Shown here: piece by piece, positions 20,745-30,638 of the stretch
Layout: each line of letters begins with the position of its first letter
Position numbering within the stretch: the stretch's first letter is position 1
Assembly (NCBI GenBank): GCA_016707585.1
Contig: JADJHL010000008.1
Coordinates: forward strand, 806,001 to 870,000
Source: Ignavibacteriales bacterium
Lineage (GTDB): Bacteria > Bacteroidota > Ignavibacteria > Ignavibacteriales > Ignavibacteriaceae
Length of the DNA stretch: 64,000 nucleotides
Reading direction: 5' to 3'
Translations under genes and position numbers: made by a program
The notes under the pieces: generated by a model
Told to the model about the DNA's origin: nothing
What the model saw: the letters and a program-made list of their open reading frames with translations, nothing else
Databases searched by the model: none

Positions 20745-22553
20745 ATGCAGTTTTTACTCATATATAAAAAGCAAGTAGTAAATATTTTTATACTTCTGTT
20801 TTTGCTTCCATTGCAAGGTGCATTTTCACAGGATGATAATGTAAAATTATCAATAAACAATAAATCAATATCAGTTAAACAAGGAGAAAGTGTTAGCATT
20901 GATTTATTATTAACTGTAAACTCAGGCTGGCATATAAACTCCAACAGACCAAATGATGAATTTTTAATTCCAAGTGAAATATCTGCAAAAGCTAATGGAA
21001 TAAAATTAGTAAGTGTAAAATATCCTGCCCCCCACGAAATAAAATTAGCATTCTCAGAAGAGTTGGTCTCAGTATATGAAGCTACACAAACTGCAAAATT
21101 AAATTTCAAAGCAAATGCAAATACAACAATTGGCGAGCAAAAAGTATTAGTTACACTAGATTATCAAGCGTGTAATGACGTTTCCTGTCAGCCGCCAAAT
21201 TCAACAACAACAGAATTTGAAATTGAAATAATTAAAGGTGAAATTGATTCTACGATTGCTTTAGTGGATACATCAGCCAATACAAAAATTGTGGATCAAT
21301 CAAATAAACCCGATCAAAATGTTTCCAACAATTCCAAATCAAATACAAACTCTGATGAAAGCTCGATTGCTTCTACACTTGAAAACAGTGGAATAATTCT
21401 AAGTTTAATTTTTGTTTTTATTTGGGGATTGGCTTTAAATCTTACTCCTTGTGTTTACCCGCTAATACCAATTACTATCGGATATTTTGGTGGACAAGCT
21501 GAAGGTAAAACCAGCAGACTTGCATTACTTGGTTTGCTTTATATGTTGGGTATTGCTTTAACTTATTCAGTAGTTGGAGTCATTACTGCATTAAGTGGTG
21601 CTGTGTTTGGAACTTTGCTTCAGAATCCAATCGTGATAATTATAATTGTGTTGGTTTTTATAGCTTTAGCGCTAAGTCAATTTGGAGTTTATGAATTTAA
21701 ATTACCTGATTCGTTAGTTGCAAAAGCTGGAGGTGCTCAAGGTGGTGCATTTGGCGCTTTCTTTATGGGTCTAACAATGGGTATTGTTGCCGCTCCTTGT
21801 ATCGGGCCAGTCGTTCTTGGATTAGTTACGTATGTTGCCTTAAAAGGTGATGTGCTTTATGGATTTTTAATGTTCTTTGTGCTCGCACTTGGATTAGGTT
21901 TCCCGTACTTATTATTAGCAATCTTTTCTGGTAAGATTAAAAGTTTACCACGCGCAGGATTATGGATGGAAGGGGTAAAACATATTTTTGGATTCTTACT
22001 TATTGGAATGGCTTTTTACTTTTTAGATCCAATTTTACCAAAAACATTTCAAGGTTATACGCTTCCAATATTTGGTATTATTGCTGCAATCATTTTACTT
22101 TTTGTTGATAAAACAGCAAATAGCGCAAAAGGATTTAGAATTTTTAAAACAGTTTTTTCAGTTATCGTAATCGCAGTTTCAATTTATGCACTAATTCCAA
22201 CAGAACTAAAAGAACCTGAATGGAAAAAATTTAGTATAGATAGTTATGAAGCTTCCATAAAAAATAATGAACGAATGGTTATAGATTTTTATGCTGATTG
22301 GTGCATCCCTTGTAAGGAGCTTGATAAACTAACTTTTTCTAAGCAATCTGTAATAAAGGAATTTGAACGATTTACTGTTTATAAAGTTGATATGACTAAA
22401 ACCAATGATACAAATGAACAACTAAGAAAACGTTTCAATGTAATCGGTATGCCTACGGTACTTATTATTGATTCAAAAGGGAATGAAGTAAAAAGATTAA
22501 CTGGCTTTGTAAATGAAGAAGAGTTTTTATCATACATAAAACCAGTTCTGTAA
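20745..22553 (+). CDS. dsbD: Thiol:disulfide interchange protein DsbD
   Basis: 602 residues with AAGGA upstream of the ATG. A signal peptide is followed by an N-terminal DsbD-alpha domain (~30-150) with the reactive pair CNDVSC. A Ser/Asn-rich linker leads to eight or so membrane helices (~215-480) that hold the paired membrane cysteines in LNLTPCVYPLIPITIGY and IVAAPCIGPVVLGL. A C-terminal thioredoxin domain (~500-602) carries WCIPC. It moves electrons from cytoplasmic thioredoxin across the membrane to periplasmic thiol proteins. This fits the need for reduced CxxCH cysteines in the multiheme cytochrome and peroxidase of this window. Confidence 0.94.
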   Translation: MQFLLIYKKQVVNIFILLFLLPLQGAFSQDDNVKLSINNKSISVKQGESVSIDLLLTVNSGWHINSNRPNDEFLIPSEISAKANGIKLVSVKYPAPHEIKLAFSEELVSVYEATQTAKLNFKANANTTIGEQKVLVTLDYQACNDVSCQPPNSTTTEFEIEIIKGEIDSTIALVDTSANTKIVDQSNKPDQNVSNNSKSNTNSDESSIASTLENSGIILSLIFVFIWGLALNLTPCVYPLIPITIGYFGGQAEGKTSRLALLGLLYMLGIALTYSVVGVITALSGAVFGTLLQNPIVIIIIVLVFIALALSQFGVYEFKLPDSLVAKAGGAQGGAFGAFFMGLTMGIVAAPCIGPVVLGLVTYVALKGDVLYGFLMFFVLALGLGFPYLLLAIFSGKIKSLPRAGLWMEGVKHIFGFLLIGMAFYFLDPILPKTFQGYTLPIFGIIAAIILLFVDKTANSAKGFRIFKTVFSVIVIAVSIYALIPTELKEPEWKKFSIDSYEASIKNNERMVIDFYADWCIPCKELDKLTFSKQSVIKEFERFTVYKVDMTKTNDTNEQLRKRFNVIGMPTVLIIDSKGNEVKRLTGFVNEEEFLSYIKPVL

Positions 22554-22562
22554 ACACAAATT

Positions 22563-22594
22563 AAAAAAGGCTGTCTTTTTAGACAGCCTTTTTT
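22563..22594 (+). terminator. Bidirectional terminator between dsbD and mscL
   Basis: AAAAAAGGCTGTCT (22563-22576) and AGACAGCCTTTTTT (22581-22594) form a perfect 14-bp stem with a TTTT loop. U-tracts in both directions serve the convergent dsbD and mscL. Confidence 0.92.
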
Positions 22595-22616
22595 GAATAG
22601 ATTATTATAATTGTAC

Positions 22617-23015
22617 TTACTTTTTCAATAAATCTCTAATCTCAGTAAGTAATTTAACATCTGCAGGTGGTTCTGGTGGTGCGGCAGGAGCTTCTTCTTG
22701 TTTCTTCTTTAATGAATTCATACCTTTAACAACCATAAAAATTGCAAAAGCAATAATTAAGAAATCAATAACTGTTCCTAGAAAATTACCAATGTTTACT
22801 GTTACCGGTGCAACGCCTTCAGCACCTTCACGTAATTTCCATGCCCAGGTTTTATAATCTCCACCTCCAAGTAACATTCCGATCGGTGGCATTAATACAT
22901 CAGCAACAAAAGACGAAATAATTTTGCCAAAAGCACCGCCGATAATGATACCGACAGCCATATCAACAACATTTCCTTTCATAGCGAAATCTTTGAATTC
23001 TTTAATCATACTCAT
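22617..23015 (-). CDS. mscL: Large-conductance mechanosensitive channel MscL
   Basis: 132 residues, the usual MscL size. A strong AGGAGG lies nine bases before the ATG, which picks the first Met over a second one six bases later. The N-terminal [20 protein letters not shown] leads into TM1 ([20 protein letters not shown]). A periplasmic loop and TM2 ([18 protein letters not shown]) follow, and then an acidic/Pro-rich cytoplasmic helix bundle. It is a non-selective emergency valve for hypo-osmotic shock. Confidence 0.96.
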   Translation of the reverse strand: MSMIKEFKDFAMKGNVVDMAVGIIIGGAFGKIISSFVADVLMPPIGMLLGGGDYKTWAWKLREGAEGVAPVTVNIGNFLGTVIDFLIIAFAIFMVVKGMNSLKKKQEEAPAAPPEPPADVKLLTEIRDLLKK

Positions 23016-23103
23016 TTTTGAGATCCTCCTAAAATTGATTGAAATAGTTTAAATTGTTTGAAGTGCTAATAGAAGATAAAAATTAAGTAGGAAAATAAAA
23101 AGA

Positions 23104-23127
23104 AGCCGCAATCATTCAATTGCGGCT
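23104..23127 (-). terminator. Terminator of the aminotransferase-pckA operon
   Basis: AGCCGCAAT (23104-23112) pairs with ATTGCGGCT (23119-23127) around a 6-base loop. On the minus strand it is followed by TCTTTTTATTTTCC, about 20 bases past the pckA stop. Confidence 0.85.
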
Positions 23128-23148
23128 AAAATGATAAAAATTCAAGAT

Positions 23149-24798
23149 TTATTTAAATCTTTTCGGTCCTGCGCCCTTAACTTCTTCTGAAGTATCTTTC
23201 TCAAAAAGCTTAAAGTTTTCAACAAATCGTGCTGCAAGTGCATCATACTTTTTCCAGTATTCATCTTTGTTGCCCCAGGAGTTTGATGGCTCAAGTACAT
23301 CTTCAGGAACTTCAGGGCATGTTAACGGAACTTCGAATCCAAACAATTTATCTTTTCTAAATTTTACTTTTTCAAGTTTACCTTCTAACGCAGCATTTAA
23401 AAGATTTCTTGTATGACGAATACTAATTCGCTTTCCAACTCCAAATCTTCCGCCGACCCAGCCTGTGTTTACAAGCCATACATTTGCATTATGCTTTAAC
23501 ATTCTTTCCTTTAGCATTGCAGCATACTCGTAAGGATGACGAACCATAAACGGAGCACCAAAACAAGCAGAAAAAGTAATCTGTGGTTCTATTCCAAGTC
23601 CTATTTCTGTGCCGGCAATTTTTGATGTGTAGCCGCTTATAAAATGATACTGAGCTTGCTCAGGATTTAACTTTGCTATTGGAGGCATTACACCGGAAGC
23701 ATCGCACGTTAAAAAGATAATATTTTTAGGATGTGTTCGTACATATCCATCTGGAACAACATTAGGTATAAAACTTAATGGATAAGAACATCTTGTGTTT
23801 TCAGTTATGTGATCATCATCCAGATCAATGTATCTACTAACAGGATCGTAAACTACATTTTCTAAGATTGTTCCGAATCGTCTTGTTGTTGCATAAATCT
23901 CCGGTTCCTGTTCTGCAGAAAGACGAATAACTTTTGCATAACATCCGCCCTCAAAGTTGAACACACCTTCATTACTCCAGCCGTGTTCATCATCTCCAAT
24001 TAGATTTCTTTTTGGATCAGCAGAAAGTGTTGTTTTACCTGTACCGCTTAATCCAAAGAATAATGCCACATCGCCATCTTTGCCTACATTTGCAGAACAA
24101 TGCATCGGTAGTACATCTTCAAATGTTAGCAAGAAATTTAGTAGAGTGAATACAGATTTTTTTATCTCGCCGCCGTAAAGTGAGTTTGCAATAATTGCGG
24201 TGCGTTGTGCAAAGTTTAAAATGATTCCCGTATCGGATCTTGTTCCATCAATTGCTGGTTCAGTTTTAAAACTTGGCAAACATATAACAGTAAAATCAGG
24301 TACAAACTTTTTAAGTTCATCTCTGTCTTCCGTTGTTATGAACATATTTCTTGCAAACAAACTATGCCAAGCTTTTTCAGTTATAATTCTTATCGGCATT
24401 TTATAATCAGGATCAGCACCAACATAACAATCCTGGACAAATAATTCTTCACCCTGGCAAAAAGCCTGAACTCTGCCCATCAACTGATTAAACTTTTCAG
24501 AACTAAACGGACGATTATAAGCGCCCCACCAAATTTTATCATTCGTGCTTTGTTCCTGAACAATAAATTTATCTGCCGCTGCTCTTGCTGTGTGTTTACC
24601 TGTGTTAACTACAAGCGGACCAAGTTTAGAAAGTTTTGCTTCATTTCTAAAAATTGCTTCCTCGTATAAAGCTTCATCTGGTAAATTCCAGAACACTCGA
24701 TCAAGATCCGTTAAGCCCTGACTTTTCAATCTGAAATCTGAAGCAAGTTCCATTGCCTGTTTTGTAGCAGGAGTATTAAATTCTAAATATTTACTCAT
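23149..24798 (-). CDS. pckA: ATP-dependent phosphoenolpyruvate carboxykinase (copy 1)
   Basis: About 549 residues from the ATG at 24798, which has GAGGG ~9 bases upstream. An in-frame TTG at 24804 is disregarded. It contains the PEPCK P-loop GLSGTGKTTLSADP, the substrate/metal region (GGEIKKSVFTLLN, MHCSANVG), NLIGDDEHGWSNEGVFNFEGG, and the adenine-binding C terminus (NTGWVGGRFGVGKR). It converts oxaloacetate and ATP to PEP, ADP and CO2. The ATGA overlap with the upstream aspartate aminotransferase indicates translational coupling. A second, clearly paralogous pckA lies at 56.7 kb. This copy is slightly longer, with an extended N terminus (ATKQAMELASDFRLKSQG). Confidence 0.95.
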   Translation of the reverse strand: MSKYLEFNTPATKQAMELASDFRLKSQGLTDLDRVFWNLPDEALYEEAIFRNEAKLSKLGPLVVNTGKHTARAAADKFIVQEQSTNDKIWWGAYNRPFSSEKFNQLMGRVQAFCQGEELFVQDCYVGADPDYKMPIRIITEKAWHSLFARNMFITTEDRDELKKFVPDFTVICLPSFKTEPAIDGTRSDTGIILNFAQRTAIIANSLYGGEIKKSVFTLLNFLLTFEDVLPMHCSANVGKDGDVALFFGLSGTGKTTLSADPKRNLIGDDEHGWSNEGVFNFEGGCYAKVIRLSAEQEPEIYATTRRFGTILENVVYDPVSRYIDLDDDHITENTRCSYPLSFIPNVVPDGYVRTHPKNIIFLTCDASGVMPPIAKLNPEQAQYHFISGYTSKIAGTEIGLGIEPQITFSACFGAPFMVRHPYEYAAMLKERMLKHNANVWLVNTGWVGGRFGVGKRISIRHTRNLLNAALEGKLEKVKFRKDKLFGFEVPLTCPEVPEDVLEPSNSWGNKDEYWKKYDALAARFVENFKLFEKDTSEEVKGAGPKRFK

Positions 24799-26012
24799 GA
24801 CCAATCCCTCACTAATTTTCTGTCGCCAATGTAAAGTTCATTTGGTGAATTTGGATCGAGAGCCCATTTCATTCTCTCAATTCCATCCTGAACATCTTTT
24901 ATTGATCCGCAATAACTTAATCTTAAATGACCATCCAGACCAAACTCTTTACCCGGAACTGTTAGCACCTGAACTTTATCAATTAAAAATTCCGAAAGCT
25001 TGTTTGATTCTTTTTCATAAGCAGAAAAATCTGCAAGACAATAAAATGTTCCATCAGGTTTAGAAACCTTTACACCTTCAAATGATCTTAACAAATCAAA
25101 CATAACATTTCTGTTGTTTTCTAAAGTTGCTCGCAAACTTTCTACACCGGATTGAATTCCGTTTATGGCAGCAACGGCAGCCTTTTGTAAAAGAACAGAA
25201 GGACCGGAAGTCTGATGTCCCTGAATGTTGCTCATTGCTTCAATTACTTTTTTATTTCCAACAGCCCAGCCGATTCTAAATCCTGTCATAGCATACTGTT
25301 TAGAAACTCCATTGATAACAATTATTTTAGAATTTTCATCTTTCTTTTTTGCATACTTAAAACAGTTAATCGGTTTCTTTCCATCAAACAACAAGCGATG
25401 ATAAATATCATCCATAATTAACCAGATATCTTTTTTCTCACAGTACTCAACAACTTCTGCAATAAAATCCTCACTGTAAAATGCCCCGGTAGGATTATTC
25501 GGACTGTTAATGATAACTGCTTTTGTGTATGAGCCAACTCTGTCTGTAATATCTTTTATGTTCGGATAAAAAGTTCCATCTTCCGGTAATGCTGCAACGG
25601 GAATTGCACCAATCATTCGCGCCATATCAGGATAACTTACCCAATACGGAGCAGGGAAGAGAACTTCTTCCTGCGGATTTAATATTGCCTGAAGCGCAAC
25701 CATAATTGCCTGCTTTGCACCGCCTGATGCAATAATATTTTCAGGTCTTAACTTTCTTTCATAAAATTCATCTGTGTACCTTATGATAGCCTGTTTAAGC
25801 GCAGGAATGCCGTCTGCAGGTGCGTAACGTACTTCGCCGGTGTTTACGTGTGCAACAGTTGCAAGTATTGCATCCATTGGCACTTTGGTTTTTGGTTCGC
25901 CGCCGCCAAGATGAATTACAGGATCACCTTTTTCTTTTAAGATTGCAAATTTTTCATTTAACTTTAAAGTGGGCGAGGCTTTAATAGATTTTGCGATAAG
26001 ACTGAGACTCAT
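24795..26012 (-). CDS. Class I aspartate aminotransferase (PLP enzyme)
   Basis: 405 residues with fold-type I features: the N-terminal LGGGEPKTKVP, NSPNNPTGAFYSEDF with the conserved Asn-Pro, the Asp of WLIMDDIY, and the Schiff-base Lys in NGVSKQYAMTGFRIGWAVG. The C-terminal substrate Arg lies in GHLRLSYCGS. It interconverts aspartate and oxaloacetate with 2-oxoglutarate/glutamate. Its stop overlaps the pckA start (ATGA), so the pair would send aspartate-derived oxaloacetate to PEP. An aspartate/prephenate-type specificity cannot be ruled out from sequence alone. Confidence 0.88.
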   Translation of the reverse strand: MSLSLIAKSIKASPTLKLNEKFAILKEKGDPVIHLGGGEPKTKVPMDAILATVAHVNTGEVRYAPADGIPALKQAIIRYTDEFYERKLRPENIIASGGAKQAIMVALQAILNPQEEVLFPAPYWVSYPDMARMIGAIPVAALPEDGTFYPNIKDITDRVGSYTKAVIINSPNNPTGAFYSEDFIAEVVEYCEKKDIWLIMDDIYHRLLFDGKKPINCFKYAKKKDENSKIIVINGVSKQYAMTGFRIGWAVGNKKVIEAMSNIQGHQTSGPSVLLQKAAVAAINGIQSGVESLRATLENNRNVMFDLLRSFEGVKVSKPDGTFYCLADFSAYEKESNKLSEFLIDKVQVLTVPGKEFGLDGHLRLSYCGSIKDVQDGIERMKWALDPNSPNELYIGDRKLVRDWS

Positions 26013-26201
26013 TTAGAACCTCTGATTGTGTGAATAATAATTATTAAAAATTAACACTTCTAAATTATTTGCGATGCTTAAGAGAAACAAGATTTTTGAG
26101 GACATATTGAAAAAAAATAGTTTGCATAATTAATAAAAATCACTGGATTTTCTATAGTTAAATTTGCATAACTTAGTACAACTAATTTTGGAGACTTTGT
26201 G

Positions 26202-28215
26202 ATGAATCAAAGATCTTTTACCAGTAAAACCTTAACAAAAATCTTAATCATTGGTTTGATTTCTTCTTTTGGTTTTATTGCAGATAACACTTTTGCTCAA
26301 ACCAATAGTAAACTCAAAAAAAATATTCCTGATCCAACATTTCATAATGAAGTTGTTAAAGGAGAGTTTGTACCTATTAATCGAGGAAATCAACAAAGAT
26401 CACCCGCATATAGATTTTCTTCAATAGAAATAATAACTGTTCAGGTAAATGTTGATGAAAATGGAAATAACATAGTTGGTGATGCAGCAAATGAACCATC
26501 AATCGCTATTGATCCAACAAATCTTAATAGAATGGCAATTGGCTGGAGACAGTTTAACACAATTGCAAGCAGTTTTAGACAAGCAGGATTTGGATATAGT
26601 TTAGATGGTGGAATGAACTGGACATTTCCTGGTGTAATTGAATCAGGAGTTTTTAGATCAGACCCGGTTTTAGAAAGTGATGCACAAGGTAATTTTTATT
26701 ATAACAGCTTAACTAACTCGCCTGAATATCAGTGTAAAGTTTTCAGATCAAGTAATGGTGGAGCAGATTGGGATGCTGGAGTTTTTGCTCAAGGTGGCGA
26801 TAAGCAATGGATGACAATTGATAATACTGGTGGAGAGGGTGATGGCCATATTTACTCGCAGTGGACTTCATACTACAGTGTTTGTGCGCCAAATTTTTTC
26901 ACTCGCTCTACTGATGGCGGTGATAGTTATGAAGATTGTGTAAGCATTCCAAATGAACCTTACTGGGGCACACTGGCCATTGGACCAAACGGAGAGCTTT
27001 ATATGGGAGGATCAACTGGCTTTGATTTCCAGGTTTCAAGATCAACAAATGCTGAAAATAATAGTACACAAGTTACCTGGGATTTAGTTACATCAGTTAG
27101 TCTTGATGGAATAGTGGCCTATGGTGGCGGTCCAAATCCTGGTGGTTTACTCGGACAAACTTTAATTGCTGTTGATACTTCCGGAGAATCAACAAACGGA
27201 AATATTTATTTACTATGCTCAGTTGAAAGAAATTCAAATGCTGATTTAGCTGATGTTATGTTTGCAAGAAGTACTGATGGTGGTATTACTTTTAGTTCAC
27301 CAATAAAAATCAATGATGATGTAAGTACAAATAATTATCAATGGTTTGGAACAATGTCTGTTGCGCCTAATGGTAGAATAGATGTTATTTGGTTAGATAC
27401 TCGAGATAATCCTGGAACATATTTATCTGCATTGTACTACTCAAATTCTATTGATGGTGGATTAACCTGGTCTGTAAATGAAAGACTATCTGAATTCTTT
27501 GATCCGCATCTTGGATGGCCGCAGCAAAATAAAATGGGTGATTACTTTGATATGATCTCTGATATTCAAGGAACATTTTTAAGTTGGACTGCAACTTTTA
27601 ATGGCGAGCAGGATGTTTACTTTAGCCGGATAAAAGATACAACCAATGTTGTTCCGGTTGAACTTGTATCTTTCAACTCATCAATTACAGGAAGTAAAGT
27701 TTCTTTAAACTGGATAACAGCAACAGAACTAAATAACCACGGTTTTGAAATTGAAAGAAGTTTGGATGAAAAGAGTTGGAGTATAATTGGTTTTAATGCA
27801 GGAAAAGGCACAACAACCGAAACTCAATACTATAGTTATACTAATTATATTTCTGACTTATTACAGAATAAAGTTTATTACAGGTTAAAACAGATTGATT
27901 TTAATGGCAACTATAGGTATTCAAATGTTGTTGAAGTTGTAAGAATCCCATCAGAATATAATTTAGCTCAAAACTATCCAAATCCGTTTAACCCGAGTAC
28001 AACTATTAAATATTCTTTGAGTAATCCTGAAATAGTTACACTAAAAATATTTGATGTACTTGGTAAGGAAGTTGCAACGTTAGTGAATGAACAAAAACCG
28101 GCAGGGGATTATGAAGTTAATTTTCATCTTTGAGCAATTAGTAAGCGGCGTTTATTATTATAAACTAATTGCAGGTGATTTTGTTTCTACCAAGAAAATG
28201 ATTTTTATGAAGTAA
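26202..28215 (+). CDS. Secreted Asp-box (sialidase-like propeller) protein with T9SS domain, frameshift near C terminus
   Basis: About 670 residues once a frameshift near 28125-28133 is resolved. I take the ATG at 26202 (GGAG 8 bases upstream) over the GTG at 26199. The signal peptide ends TFAQ. At least five Asp-box-like turns are visible (SLDGGMNWTF, SSNGGADWD, STDGGDSY, STDGGITF, SIDGGLTW), indicating a beta-propeller like those of sialidase-fold proteins. The catalytic sialidase residues are not evident. The sorting domain starts at NYPNPFNPSTTIKY. The first frame ends in a premature TGA, but EQLVSGVYYYKL through KKMIFMK continues in the +1 frame to 28215. One extra T in the CTTTG tract explains the break. 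Confidence 0.85.
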
Positions 28216-28236
28216 GCTTGCTTATATAAATAATTT

Positions 28237-28260
28237 AGTTCAGGACTGGAGTCCTGAACT
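28237..28260. repeat. Perfect palindrome AGTTCAGGACT-GG-AGTCCTGAACT
   Basis: Two 11-base arms (28237-28247, 28250-28260) match perfectly as an inverted repeat. It lies between the convergent T9SS gene and coaD. It may act as a bidirectional terminator or belong to a dispersed palindromic repeat family. It lacks a long T-run on the plus side; on the minus side it is ten bases past the coaD stop. Confidence 0.55.
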
Positions 28261-28269
28261 ACGAAAAAA

Positions 28270-29040
28270 TTAAAATTTTTTCTTCAAAGCTTCGTGTACA
28301 TTTGGTGGAATGAAATTACTTACATCAGCATGCAGTGAAGCAAGATTTCTTATTACTGTGGAGTTAAGGTAAGTATATCTTTCGTGCGGCATTAAAAATA
28401 TTGTTGTAATATCTCCTGCAAGTTTTCTGTTCATCAAAGCCATTTGAAATTCAAATTCAAAATCACTTATCTGTCGCAAGCCTCTTATAATTCCGGTTGC
28501 ACCAACTTGTTTTGCGTGTTCAACAACAAGTCCGTTAAAAGAATCCACTTTTACTTTTTTATATTCTTTAAGAGATTCTTTTAATAATTTCACTCTTTCT
28601 TCAGTTGTAAACAATGGTTTCTTAGTTGGATTAACAGCAACAGTAACAACAACTTCATCAAATAAATCAATTGCTCGTGTAATAATATCAAGATGTCCGT
28701 ATGTTACAGGATCAAACGTGCCGGGATAAATTACTTTCGTATGAGTATGCTTGGTTGAAGTATCAACTGATATTCGTTTGGCTTCGATTCTGGTTGACTC
28801 AGCGCTTAATTGATCATAGGTGAATCCATAATTCGTTTCAATATAAGTTTTTAAAATGTTCTGTAATTTTTTTTGAGGTAATTTCCCTCTTTTTATTTCA
28901 CTGAAGGATTTTTCAGACATCCCGATCTCAGCCGCAACTTCTTTAATGTTTAATTTGGGGTACTGTTCATCTAAAAACATTGCTAAATTTCTAAAACTTT
29001 TAATGTTAGAAATTAAAACCTGGGATACTTTTGTTTTCAT
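28270..29040 (-). CDS. coaD: Phosphopantetheine adenylyltransferase with N-terminal HTH-like extension
   Basis: 256 residues. Residues ~103-256 are a complete CoaD: KVIYPGTFDPVTYGHLDII with the (T/H)xGH nucleotide motif, RGLRQISDFEFEFQMA, and the YLNSTVIRNLA motif equivalent to the usual ISSTxxR. It transfers AMP to 4'-phosphopantetheine in coenzyme A synthesis. Normal CoaD is ~160 residues and begins M-K-V-I-Y-P-G. Here ~100 extra in-frame residues precede it, containing a Cro/XRE-like pattern (IKEVAAEIGMSEKSFSEIKR). The usual start position reads ACG-AAA-GTA instead of ATG-AAA-GTA, and no other ATG, GTG or TTG lies close, so the extension seems to be translated. It is the last gene of the hrcA-led minus-strand run. 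Confidence 0.88.
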   Translation of the reverse strand: MKTKVSQVLISNIKSFRNLAMFLDEQYPKLNIKEVAAEIGMSEKSFSEIKRGKLPQKKLQNILKTYIETNYGFTYDQLSAESTRIEAKRISVDTSTKHTHTKVIYPGTFDPVTYGHLDIITRAIDLFDEVVVTVAVNPTKKPLFTTEERVKLLKESLKEYKKVKVDSFNGLVVEHAKQVGATGIIRGLRQISDFEFEFQMALMNRKLAGDITTIFLMPHERYTYLNSTVIRNLASLHADVSNFIPPNVHEALKKKF

Positions 29041-29095
29041 TTTAAAACTCTGTTTTGATACAATGAAAAGTAGAAAGAATAATTATAAAAAGAAA

Positions 29096-29647
29096 CTATA
29101 TGTGAATTTCGTAGAGACAGGCATCGCCAACAATTTTAAATGGCTCAACTCCAAAGTTCAAAATATCTTCTGCTTTAGTCTGGATCGATCGTTCAATTAT
29201 AATCATTCCATCTTCTTTAAGATAATTGTTTGCTTTAAGATTTTTTACAACATCATAAACATCTTCTTTAAAGAAGGGAGGATCAGCAATGATTAAATCG
29301 TACTTTTTTTCCGGCAATCGTTTTGAGTAATCAATTGCTTCGGACTTTACTACTTTACATTGAGTTTCAACATCAAGCGATTTAATATTTTCTAAAAGAT
29401 TTTTGTAAATCTGAAAATTTCTTTCAATAAATGTTACATTTTTTGCTCCACGACTGATACACTCCAATCCAAGTGAACCTGAACCGGAATAGAAATCCAG
29501 AACTTCAATATCATCAAAATCTATTCTGTTATTTAAAAGATTAAAAAGAGTTTCGCGTACTCTGTCAGTGGTTGGTCGTAATTCTTTTGATTGTGGAACA
29601 TTGATCAATCTTCCTTTGAAGATACCGGATATGATTCTCATTCTCAT
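29096..29647 (-). CDS. rsmD: 16S rRNA (guanine966-N2)-methyltransferase RsmD
   Basis: 183 residues, or 181 if the second in-frame ATG at 29641 is used, which gives the family's usual MRIISG start. A Rossmann SAM site is seen in VLDFYSGSGSLGLECISRG. The catalytic DPPF motif lies in YDLIIADPPFFKED. The N-terminal KELRPTTDRVRETLFN is the RsmD signature. It methylates G966 of 16S rRNA during 30S assembly. The rsmD-coaD pairing is a common genome arrangement. Confidence 0.94.
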   Translation of the reverse strand: MRMRIISGIFKGRLINVPQSKELRPTTDRVRETLFNLLNNRIDFDDIEVLDFYSGSGSLGLECISRGAKNVTFIERNFQIYKNLLENIKSLDVETQCKVVKSEAIDYSKRLPEKKYDLIIADPPFFKEDVYDVVKNLKANNYLKEDGMIIIERSIQTKAEDILNFGVEPFKIVGDACLYEIHI

Positions 29648-29665
29648 TTGGATTTTTAAAAAATG

Positions 29666-30592
29666 TTAAGCGATTCTAAAAGCAATTCCGGCAGCGGAAG
29701 AAAATGAGTTAAACTTTTCTAAATAAAGTTTACTTTCATACAAATCTGGCATAGGTCTGATTTTATCAAACGGATTAAAAGCTATAAAATCTAATCCTAA
29801 AACTTTTTTTAAAGTTGTAACAACTGCGGGAGAAATTTCATCTCCGGAAATAAATGCTGCTTCTATCTGAGAACGATCAACATTAAGTATTGAAGTATGT
29901 GATGTTTCTTTGATAAGATGATCTGTAATTTCACTTGCATCATTAAGCGGAATGACTTTAAAGTAAAGCGGCTTGCCATTGAAAGCAAAAAATAATGAAA
30001 GAAATTTATTGTTAAAGTAAACACTTAGTGTTAAACCTTTATATACAATTGCATTGCTAACAGATAAAGATCTTTCAGCTGCGATGTGGAGATTATCAAT
30101 AAATTTTAATTTCAAATTATTTCTTTTACAAAATCCATCAAGCATTTGTAAATATCTTCTTTGGATAGCAAAAACAAGAGCAGAACTTGTTTCGTTAAAT
30201 GGTCCTTTTTCAATCTCAAAATATTGCAACACAAGATTCTTGGTGGAGATAAAGGGATAGATAACTGAAAGCTCCCATTTAAATTCATCTAATAAATCCT
30301 GGTATAGCAAAGTTGTATCATAAGGCATTTGCATTGTGTGAAAAAGTTCGAAGGGAAGTGTGAACGAAGCAGAATTACTATTAAAATTTTTCTTTATGAT
30401 TAATTCATCAAAAGCACCTTGAAGTAATGCACTAATTTTTGTTTCTTTGTCATTTTCAAAATCTATTGGATCATTAAAATAAGCTTCATCAACATTAACT
30501 AATCTAAACTGTTCACCAACATAATTAACTTCGACAACCTGAAGTTTAGAACTGGATATATTAAAACCTAAATGGTTATCAAATCCGGGCAT
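29666..30592 (-). CDS. PilM-like actin-fold protein of unknown role
   Basis: 308 residues with no signal peptide. The start LGFNISSSKLQVVEV and later strand-loop patterns (AFISGDEISPAVVTTLKKVLG; FIAFNPFDKI) are reminiscent of PilM/FtsA-type actin-like ATPases that organise type IV pilus or secretion machinery. Conservation is weak and no pilus genes are nearby, so the call is tentative. It sits 18 bases upstream of rsmD in the same operon-like run. Confidence 0.5.
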   Translation of the reverse strand: MPGFDNHLGFNISSSKLQVVEVNYVGEQFRLVNVDEAYFNDPIDFENDKETKISALLQGAFDELIIKKNFNSNSASFTLPFELFHTMQMPYDTTLLYQDLLDEFKWELSVIYPFISTKNLVLQYFEIEKGPFNETSSALVFAIQRRYLQMLDGFCKRNNLKLKFIDNLHIAAERSLSVSNAIVYKGLTLSVYFNNKFLSLFFAFNGKPLYFKVIPLNDASEITDHLIKETSHTSILNVDRSQIEAAFISGDEISPAVVTTLKKVLGLDFIAFNPFDKIRPMPDLYESKLYLEKFNSFSSAAGIAFRIA

Positions 30593-30638
30593 TAAAAATT
30601 CTTTTGTTTAAGTGAAGTAAAACTTATTAGTTATAAAA

